DNA from: Metallyticus violacea
Lineage: Eukaryota; Arthropoda; Insecta; Mantodea; Metallyticidae
Assembly (NCBI GenBank): GCA_030762175.1
Contig: CM060835.1
Span: 82,928,501-82,992,500, forward strand
Direction: 5' to 3'
Length of the DNA: 64,000 nucleotides
Both the position numbers and the translations under genes were made by a program. Shown here one piece after another: positions 56,072-64,000 of this stretch. The number at the start of each line of letters is the position of its first letter. Position 1 is the first letter of the stretch. Under the pieces are notes generated by a model that saw only the letters and a list, made by a program, of their open reading frames with translations, was not told the DNA's origin and made no database searches.

Positions 56072-56640
56072 AGAATTACTGGCACTGTCTACAAATATTT
56101 CATATTGATAAAACATTATATTCATCTATTTTACCATAATAGAAACATTAAAAGCAACTGGTAGCAACCAGAAATTATTTTATATATATATATATTTTGT
56201 GACAATTCTTCATTTCAGTGTTAGCTATATTTTGTTTTTGTACATTTAGGATTGGACAGAATAAGGGAAATGTGCTTATCATGTGTACTGCCAAACTAAC
56301 ATGTATATTATGTTTTTTGTACATATTGGAATTATAGTATATAATGTTAAAGCTATGATATGCTGGCAGTTTAGATGCACCAGTATCCCTGTTAAGTTTT
56401 AGCTTCTTTAAGACCATTGTATGCTTTAGTCTAACTACACATTCTATTGGCTCCACTTAAGAGTGTGTAATTTGACTCAATCATACAATGATCTTAATTG
56501 TATGATTAACTTCACTGTGCAAGTTCCAATTAGCATTTTTAGCTTCTTTGTTGACCAGTCTTGAATGCAGAATATATGCACTTTTTGAAAATGTGTATTA
56601 ACACATTTAGCATAAAATAAATTATGAAATAATGTACCTG
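56072..56640 (+). other. Probable CDC40 3'UTR with poly(A) signal
   Basis: AT-rich, no coding signal. A canonical AATAAA lies at 56616-56621, about 545 bp past the stop, in a suitable context. A short (TA)n tract is at 56180-56195. Extent is inferred, not shown. Confidence 0.5.
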
Positions 56641-58480
56641 TATACTTATAGACCACCATTGGATTGGTGACCCATGAAAGACTTACCAGATGATTTTTAA
56701 ACACTCTTAAGAATGCATAAAGAACATTTCTGGCAAAGAAATGAAAGAACAGAGGGACATCAGCTGTTGTAAATTAAAATGAACATTTAAAATTATTGCT
56801 CTAGTTATTTCACTAATGTATGGTAAAATGGAATTTTCATCATCAAAGAATAATATAATTATGGTTTAATGAGTCACGATGATGATAAGTTGATAATATT
56901 TGTCAAGATGATAAATATTAAGCTTTCAGCGGTAAAATGTCAGTAGCCAATATCATCTCGGGGGTGATTGGGTGTCATTTTATAGTTGAAATATGGGATG
57001 AGTTGTCCTGTTTTTGGTCTAGTCTAGATTGACTAATCAGGAAGAAAACTATCAATAGAGATCTATGGTATTTGTTCTCTGATTGATGCAGCATTGTGAA
57101 TGTATTTGAACCAGCCAGGAGGTTGTTATAGCTATTTGGAGCAGATCTGTATTGAGACTTCTTTGTAATTTATCAATGCAGGTGTCTGGTTGTTTTTATT
57201 ATTGTTAATGAAGATCAGTTAACAATGTTGGCCACAGAACATTCAGTGGCAGAAAGAGTAACATTTATCAACTTAACATGAGTGAGAAACCATAAAGCCA
57301 ATGCTCAGCACGATGAAAGCTTCAGGTTTACAAAGAAAAATAAAATCTGATCCTAAGCTGTGGAATTTAAAAATGGGAGTTAAATAGCCCATTTTTATGA
57401 AGCTGAAGTACTTTGCATTGAAGCATCATAGGAATATGTTCTGGTAAAACAAGTAGGTATACAATGTTGCAGTATTTAAATATGAGCCAGGCATTAGATT
57501 GGCAAAAGCACATAAAAATATGGGCCTGAGTAAGTGCCATAAAATATAGGCAAGTAAATTGTGTGAAATGGTGTATGTAAAACAAAATGTAATTAAACAC
57601 CACTATAAATGAACTCAAATGAAAATGAGTAATTCAGTGATGATAAGTACAGTTTATTGGTATATCCAGTATTTGTTAAGAGGCTTATTATAAAAAAGCT
57701 TTTCCTGAAATATTTTACGCCTCCAGTAGTTATCATCAGTAGGGACTAGATTTTCAAGCAAATGAATGTTTTTCCCCCCCTCCCTGTGGTCAGTTCATAT
57801 GCTAACTGAAATTTATTTGCAATTCATAACATTTGCTACATTTTAAGCATAATTTTATAGTGCATATAAATGCATTTATGCTAATATTATCAAAAGCATA
57901 CTATTTTTTAATCAGTTTATAATGAATATTCACTTCCTTTCATAAAGCTCATTTTAGAAATAAGATTGGAACTAGCACCTAAGAATAGAGTTAAATTGCA
58001 GCATAAGGAAATTGTTTGATTTGCTTGGAGGTTGAATATCATATCTTATGTGTAATGCTGGCCAAAGCAAGAGCTCCAGGAAGAAGAAGATACAAACATG
58101 CACTGTAATGCAATCTCTGGTTTTGATGTAATGTGAATCATTCCAATCATGCTAGAACTTCAAGGAGATAAAAATAAACCTTTCGTGCAATGTTAGTCCA
58201 AACTTTTTTTTTCCCCCAGTACAATGGTTTACTCAGATTTGTGAAGCTTATTCTCTTTAAAAATAGTAATTGTCATACTTTGAACAAAAAAAATGCCTAA
58301 AATAAAAACAAGTACAAGTGAAACTACACAATTTTCAAGAGGAATTAAAAAATATAAAGTAAACAACTGAATAGAAAAATGCTTTATTGCCAAATGTGTG
58401 AACAAATAATTGTACTGAGAAACGTTTCCAAGCTATTCAGTATTCCAACTCCAGTAAGCATATGAAATGTTGAAAGATGA
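56641..58480. other. Intergenic, unassigned
   Basis: Past the CDC40 3'UTR. No gene, RNA or clear repeat that I can support. Confidence 0.4.
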
Positions 58481-58484
58481 AATA

Positions 58485-58862
58485 CACAAATAGTATCATA
58501 TAACAAATTATTTATGAGGACGTCTCACAAATAGCGTTCCTATTCAGAAACTTTTTCGTGAATATTTCTATGCCAATAAACATTTATCCCAATTTAAATA
58601 AATAAATTGTTGCAAAACTGTAGGCAATGGAGTGGTAATATATCCTATAATTATGTATTCAACTTGTTTAGACTAAATGCCACTTACATAAAACTAAGAC
58701 ATGTTTTGGGAGTAATTACTCCCATTTTCTCTGTTCTTTGTTTGACCCTGTCAGTCAACTGAAGATGGGAGTAATTACTCCCAAAACATGTCATGTAAGT
58801 AAGTCCAGTTTAGTGTAAACAAATTGAATACATAATTGTAGGTTATCCCAAATTTCCCATGA
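58485..58862. mobile_element. Penelope-like fold-back (family A/C mosaic)
   Basis: TATAACAAATTATTTATGAG at 58499 matches the family C flank at 18118. From 58612 an inverted pair follows: CTGTAGGCAATGGAGTGGTA, CACTTACATAAAACTAAGAC, GGGAGTAATTACTCCC and its mirror, ending ATACATAATTGTAGG. Short arms, no coding. Confidence 0.7.
58758..58792 (+). ncRNA. Hammerhead-like motif
   Basis: CTGAAGA, T, hairpin GGGAGTAATTACTCCC, AAAA (G12 to A), palindromic ACATGT, C17. One core substitution. The left arm shows the same sequence mirrored without the CTGAAGA half. Confidence 0.45.
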
Positions 58863-59735
58863 TTTGTGTGAAACTTTCCTAGCAACTTTTGTGAAAATTA
58901 ATTAACCCAGCTAATTAATTAACGTAAATTCTTTGAAAATTATGTGCAACACAGAGTACCTTGAATCACCTCTGCACAGAAATAATGCAAAACAGTGTTA
59001 ACAGTGGAACATCTGAAAAGGTTGAGAAACATGTTAAATGCAATTTTGTATGGTAATATAATGAAACATCACATAATAAAGGATAATATATTGCATATTT
59101 ACAATGGGTTAATCATCTGCTTTGTTTCAGCTCAATGTACGTATACCTAACGGGTTAAAAAACATTTTCATGAAAGCACCTCATAGTCTTTAAAACATGG
59201 CACCAGATATACTCTTCCCCACAGAATCAATTTTACCCCCACTGGAGTATATATGGCTACTTACTGCCATCTACCGTGTTAAACTTCTAGAAACAATTAG
59301 AAATGTAAATTCTACTTTTTTGTGTACAGGTTTGGAATTGAGTAACTGAATGTATGCTGGTTATTGCTTTCCTTTCCTATAGAGATTATAAAGTGCAGCT
59401 GCCAATAACAAATTCTTGCAAATGATAGGGGAAAGAAAAAAACTTCATGAATCACTTTATAAATGTAATACAAAAGCCTGTCAGGATGTTTGATATGACC
59501 GCTATATTGTACTTTAACTTTACCTCCTAGTAGTATGTTAACCCCAGCACTCATTAAAATTAAGTAAACTAAATAAATGTCATTGTAGGCACCATTGATG
59601 GCAGTAGGGTCTTAGCAATGTGAGAGCATGTGTTGGCATTTTTTTTAAATCCTCATTTTTACTACTGAGCCACCACAGGTAGTGGAATATTTTCCAATAA
59701 ATTGGAAAAAGAGTTTTTTTAAGGAAGGAAGTGTT
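58863..59735. other. Intergenic, unassigned
   Basis: AT-rich, nothing supported. Confidence 0.4.
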
Positions 59736-59739
59736 TTAG

Positions 59740-59910
59740 GCCTAAGTTTAGGGTATCTCCCCACATTTGCCATTTATGAGGACTGAGGGAAACCTCAGTC
59801 AGGGGGGACTGTACTGGCAGGAATTGAACCCCAGACCTCCTGTGGCAGTGTTGGCAAGTCTCTGTATAAAGGAAATTCTCCCATTTTGCCCATGATATTG
59901 GGAGAGTGAA
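59740..59910 (-). mobile_element. tRNA-derived SINE (third type), inverted
   Basis: Minus strand shows CTTGCCAACACTGCCACAGG, GGTCTGGGGTTCAATTCCTG (box B) and CTGACTGAGGTTTCCCTCAG. The layout is tRNA head plus SINE core. Spurious 136-residue minus frame across it. Confidence 0.5.
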
Positions 59911-60495
59911 GCCACATTTCATTGGTGTGGCTAGTGCTTGAATCCTATATTTTGGGGGGATGGGGGAGGGAAGGGATGTTGGTGTCTTGCAGTTCAGACT
60001 ACTAAACTTTAAGATTAAAGAATGAAATGAGTCCAGAATGTATCCAAGAAAGCTTGTCCCTTTTGGGAATGGAAACTGGACTTGCAAGTTGATAAATTGG
60101 CACTTAATCCTGTAACATGTGAAAATCATAACTTTTATATTAACTTTAGTCTTAGTTCATTTATAATAGATATAATAGAATTGTGTTGTACTGAACAATT
60201 AGGTGAAGTACAATTATTTTTTTAGAGGTTGTGATATGTATATATGTGCATGTGACTGCGTCTGTGAGGGTTTTACATTTACTGCATATTTTTATGCTAG
60301 ATGCTTGCATGGCTGTTGCTTCCTCAACTGCTATATTTTGTGCACTTCAAAATAAAAAAAATCACCTTAAAATATTCAATGGGGTTAATTCATTTTAACA
60401 CTACAAGATTCAGTAAATAATTTATAGAGTGGAAGGTAACTTGGTGCTATAATTTTATAGTGATTCCACACTATAGCAAGAATAAAATTTGTTAA
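59911..60495. other. Intergenic, unassigned
   Basis: A G-rich patch at 59957-59978, otherwise AT-rich with no supported feature. Confidence 0.4.
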
Positions 60496-60499
60496 TATC

Positions 60500-61250
60500 A
60501 ATATAAAACTTGATCGGAATCAACACAGTAAAATGTATGTAATTGCTTTATATAAAACCTATTTTAAACCAGTTCTCTTTCCCATGGGGAAGTTAAAATT
60601 CTAAAATGGTTAAAATGGCCAAAATCTTCAACATTTCTAAGTGTTTCACTCATTAAACTATTAAAATTCAGGACATATTTTGTGACCTATTGATCACATT
60701 GTCAATTGATGAGCTAATGAGTCATGCTGGAGTTGGAGAAGCAGGTACCTGTAATCTGGTGGTCTTTGGAAGAACTTATACAGAATGTTATCTGCTTCCA
60801 GAATTTCGAAGTTCATAAGCCTGTGTTCATTTTCCTTGATAAAATAATATTCTCTCATATGCATATAGAAAAATCAACTGTAGTGGCACATTTTTGGAAT
60901 GAACACCATGAAATTTACAAAAATATTAATTTATTCAGAACTGTTCAATTTCCCAAAGAACTAAGCATATAGGAGAACATTTTTATTAAGGAAAATGAAC
61001 ACAGGCTTATGAACGTCTAAATTCCGGAAGCAGATAACATTCTCTATAAGTTCTTCCATAGACCACTAGAACCCCTTACAGGTACCTGCCTCTCCAACTC
61101 CAGCATGACTCATTAGCTCATCAGTTCACAATGTGAACATGTCCAACAGTTTAAAGAGTGAAATGCTTAAGAGTGTTGAAGATTTTAGGCATTTTAACCA
61201 TTTTAGAATTTTAACTTCCCCATGGGAAAGAGATTTTAACTTTTAATATC
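60500..61250. mobile_element. Penelope-like inverted pair, family D
   Basis: The left arm (about 60510-60860) and right arm (about 60860-61250) mirror each other: CCATGGGGAAGTTAAAATTC against AATTTTAACTTCCCCATGGG, and GGAGTTGGAGAAGCAGGTAC against GTACCTGCCTCTCCAACTCC. The middle reads STVVAHFWNEHHEIYKNINL, the segment that follows GIY-YIG in PLEs. Hammerhead-like ends are too decayed on both arms (GGACATATTTTGTGACC; GTGAACATGTCC). Confidence 0.8.
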
Positions 61251-61679
61251 ACTTTGGCCATGATGTGTTGTTTGGAAAATAAAATAATTTCTGCATGCTG
61301 TAATATGTTAATGTATCATAATTCATATATATTCACATTATAACAATAGAGAGGCATAAAGAATGGAACAAATAATGTTCTTTGCTATTTTTTCATAGCT
61401 TAAAGTATTTTGAAGTAACTTCATAAAAGTTTCATGTTGATAATTTGGTTTCATAAATTATATTTGACATCACTGAGCTTAATATTATTATGATAACGCA
61501 CATGTTAACAGATATTAAAAAAGAGTGAGCAACACTAGGTAATAGCTTGTTTTTGCTGTAAGGTAATGCAAATGGCAGCATTTATAAATTAACCATGCAA
61601 AAAATTAAGTAACTTTGCCATATGTTTCAAGATAAAATATTCATTGTTTTGAAAACTTTAAGAGATAAAGGAAAAGATA
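61251..61679. other. Intergenic, unassigned
   Basis: AT-rich, nothing supported. Confidence 0.4.
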
Positions 61680-62953
61680 CGAGGGTAGGTCCATAAGTTT
61701 CCAGCCTCGCCAATAAGGATTATCGCCTTTACAAAACCCTTATCTGGGGGTCATACCTTATCTGTTAAGTAATAATTGCAGCTGTAACTTACACTCAGCT
61801 GTGTTCAGTTGTTCAGATACAGTTCCATAAAGAAGGCTGTGTGTTGAAGACTGATATGTTCAGAATGGAGTACCGAGCTATTACTAAGTTCTTCACAAAA
61901 GAAGGCCTTACTCCAAACGAAATTAAACAGCGATTGGATGGTGTATATTCGGAAGCATTCCCCTCATATTCTACCATAAAAGAATGGGCCAAACTTTTTC
62001 GAATGGGTCAAAAAAGCATTGAAGAAGAAGAATGTGCAGGTCAGCCCATGGAGGTGCTCACTCCTGAAAAATCCATAGCTCTTGTGGAAATTATGGAAGA
62101 CTGGTGGCTCAAAGTTACAGAAATAGCCTACCTAAAACAACAATCCTTTAAATTATTCATGAACATTTAAACATGAATAAGGTTAGTGCAAGATGGGTGC
62201 CTAGACTTCTTTCCTCAGTCCAAAAGCAGCAACGAGTCATCTGTTGTCAGGCATTTTTGGAGCTATGCCTTGACAATGAGAAAGAAGTTCTTCAAACCAT
62301 TGTTACAGGAGATGAAACTATGGTCCTCTACTATGATCCCTTGCCCAAAAGAGAATCAATGGAGTGGCATAAACCTGGCCTGTAAAGGCCAAGGCCACTC
62401 GGTCAACTAAGAAGATCATAGCCACAATCTTTTGGGATTGTGAAGGAATATTCTTCATTGACTTCAAGGAGAGGAAACACCACAGTAAATGGTGAGTACT
62501 ATGCTGGCCTATTGCACAGACTATGTGCTTCCATCAAAGAGAAAAGGCAAGAAAAGCTGAGTGGTGGTGTGCACCTTCTTCAAGACAACATGCCTGTGCA
62601 CACAGCTATTGTTGCAAAAGAAGCTGTGAAGAAATGTGGCTTCAAGGGGATTGACCATCCACCCTTCAGCCCAGATCTAGCTCCCAGTAATTATTTCCTC
62701 TTCTCAAAACTTAAAAAGGACCTTTGAGGAAGGAAATTTAAGTGTGATGAAGAAGTGATGAATGCTGTTTATGCCCATTCTGCAGACAAGACTTCTGACT
62801 ATTGGGGAGGGGGGGGGGGAATTGAAATGTTAATTCAAAAATATGAGAAAGAGTATTGTAATAAAGAGTAATTATATTGAAAAGTGAAATATAGTTTTTG
62901 AATTTATCATGCCTAGAAAATGGTTAGGCCTGAAACTTAAGGACTTACCCTGG
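61680..62953 (+). mobile_element. mariner transposon, nearly full length
   Basis: Imperfect 28-bp terminal inverted repeats (GAGGGTAGGTCCATAAGTTT and the complement of AAACTTAAGGACTTACCCTG) are flanked by TA at 61678-61679 and 62954-62955. Transposase pieces: EYRAITKFFTKEGLTPNEIK and SYSTIKEWAKLFRMGQKSIE (HTH domain), then KVSARWVPRLLSSVQKQQR. VTGDETMVLYYDP carries the first catalytic Asp, LLQDNMPVHTAIVAKEA the second, and HPPFSPDLAPSNYFLFSKLK the third. All three catalytic residues survive (DD34D type), but the frame shifts at about 62165 and 62390-62450, so it is inactive. Confidence 0.92.
62808..62819. repeat. Poly(G) run in mariner
   Basis: About ten G near the transposase C-terminus, which likely adds a frameshift. 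Confidence 0.85.
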
Positions 62954-63145
62954 TATTTAGATGTTTTTGTTCCCCCTTATTAAGCGTATTACCAACTTAA
63001 CTTCTGGCACTTAGTTCCCTTTCATAGTATATACTGTGCCTTAAGTTCTTAATTCATTTAATATATATAATTCTGTAATTAGTAATGCATATATAAAATA
63101 ATAGTTTAAAAATGGAAAACATAAGTAAATTTTTCTTTGATAGAA

Positions 63146-63148
<3 letters not shown>

Positions 63149-63186
<38 letters not shown>

Positions 63187-63198
63187 CATACATGTATT
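63149..63198. repeat. (TA)n then (CATA)n microsatellite
   Basis: About 16 TA units followed by a few CATA units. Confidence 0.95.
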
Positions 63199-63594
63199 GC
63201 TGTGTCCTGGTTTATGATATTTATAATAGTGTACCTTAATTGAAAAACTTTGAAACTCTAAACTATATTTAGAAGTATTTTAATTTAATATTTTACACTT
63301 CTTCCTCTGAAGAAGCAAAGATTATTGCAATCAAAACTTATAAAAATATAATCCAACTAATAACAATACTGCTAAATTACAGAGTTTCAGTAATTATCAT
63401 CATTTTAAAATACATAAGAAGACTAATCATAGATATAATTTTTAACTGATGGAGGAAAACAAAAATTAAACATGGAAAAAAATTCATGGATGATGTTAAA
63501 TTAATTCCTATTTAATTCATAAATTTCTCTTTGTCCTGTGTAGCATTATTACTAATGCTTAAGCAAACATGTTCACAGAATTAGGTTGTAAACA

Positions 63595-63790
63595 TAAAGT
63601 AACCTGTTTACGGAATTTGGGAATCCACACAGTGAAACTTTTGTTAATCTTATTTTGATTTAAAGTAAAACACTAAAAATCATGTCGTCACATTAAAACT
63701 CTCTTTAAGTTTCACAAACACACTTATAAAAGTAATTTTCGTACATGTTTCGTGAGGTACATTCCTCAATGTGAGGAATTAAAGAGGGAT
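63595..63790 (-). mobile_element. Penelope-like 3' end, family E
   Basis: Shares TTTACGGAATTTGGGAATCC and GAAACTTTTGTTAATC with 52117-52180. Ends in TTTCGTGAGGTACATTCCTC. No coding visible before the window ends. Confidence 0.6.
63738..63775 (-). ncRNA. Hammerhead-like motif, family E
   Basis: Minus strand: TTGAGGA (C3 to T), ATGTACCTCA, CGAAAC, palindromic ACATGT, A17, CG. The 3' half is perfect; the 5' core and helix II are uncertain. Confidence 0.35.
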
Positions 63791-64000
63791 AGGCAAGGAG
63801 CAGTTATTTGTAGCTAACTAAAGAGCATTAGAAACATTTACACTTTGAAAATAGGGAAAGATGCTTCAAGGGAATTATCAGTTAATGAGAATGTCCTTTG
63901 GTTAACTGCTTGGATGTTACTAATCAAGCCACTGTCACAAATCACCGCTGCCTCTAATATTATAGTATGGAATCTATGGGTGACTAGTTTACCACTGTTC
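63791..64000. other. Window end, unassigned
   Basis: No supported feature. Confidence 0.3.

Noticed and set aside
59719..60129. Minus-strand 136-residue ORF
   Set aside because: Crosses a SINE and a G-rich patch, with no recognisable domain.
1..64000. CRISPR array, operon, bacterial promoter or phage module
   Set aside because: No regularly spaced short repeats and no prokaryotic gene layout; the repeats present are TE copies in an animal genome.

Overview
The window is animal nuclear DNA, AT-rich, with spliced genes, long introns and a very heavy load of decayed transposable elements. The two host proteins, the mariner and arthropod-type DDE transposases, the SINEs and the Penelope-like elements together suggest an arthropod, probably an insect. 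Species cannot be fixed from the sequence.

Two host genes stand head to head. CREBL2 (insect name REPTOR-BP), a small bZIP factor, lies on the minus strand. I rebuilt it from four exons: 44306-44259, 33929-33836, 20015-19894 and 4958-4863. They give a 119-residue protein spread over about 39.4 kb. CDC40 (PRP17), a WD40 splicing factor, lies on the plus strand in three coding exons: 45316-46220, 46830-47189 and 55627-56071. They give 569 residues. About 1.0 kb separates the two start codons and should hold a shared divergent promoter. No bacterial, phage or CRISPR-type feature is present.

Almost everything else is mobile DNA inside the introns or downstream of CDC40. 1-4860 (downstream of CREBL2) holds a TE-derived 'DGYGGQNQN' ORF and an internally deleted DDE transposon. 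CREBL2 intron 3 (4959-19893) holds Penelope-like (PLE) pairs, a nearly complete but dead two-ORF LINE (9220-13990) and a SINE ending in a compound microsatellite. Intron 2 (20016-33835) holds a hAT element with target-site duplications and a nested PLE, a pogo/Tigger fossil, a mariner, a second LINE copy interrupted by a SINE and by a PLE palindrome, and another DDE transposon. Intron 1 (33930-44258) holds a third LINE copy, a large 'ATSHGKG' element split by PLEs, a fold-back element, a full SINE with 12-bp duplications, and a second LINE lineage whose reverse transcriptase is split by a (TA)n repeat. CDC40 intron 2 holds further PLEs, an RT/RNase H LINE and a fourth LINE copy. The 3' flank holds a mariner and two more PLE families.

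The most distinctive signal is the set of Penelope-like elements. At least 17 loci from about six families are present. Most are head-to-head inverted pairs of 5'-truncated copies coding for GIY-YIG endonuclease ends (SGIY...YIGKT). Their ends repeatedly carry hammerhead-ribozyme-like motifs: CTGANGA, a hairpin, GAAA, then a self-complementary helix III such as ACTAGT, ACATATGT, ACATGT or ATGCAT. Two (28816-28857 plus, 30766-30808 minus) keep every core base I could check. All coordinates of repeats are by eye and approximate at the edges.
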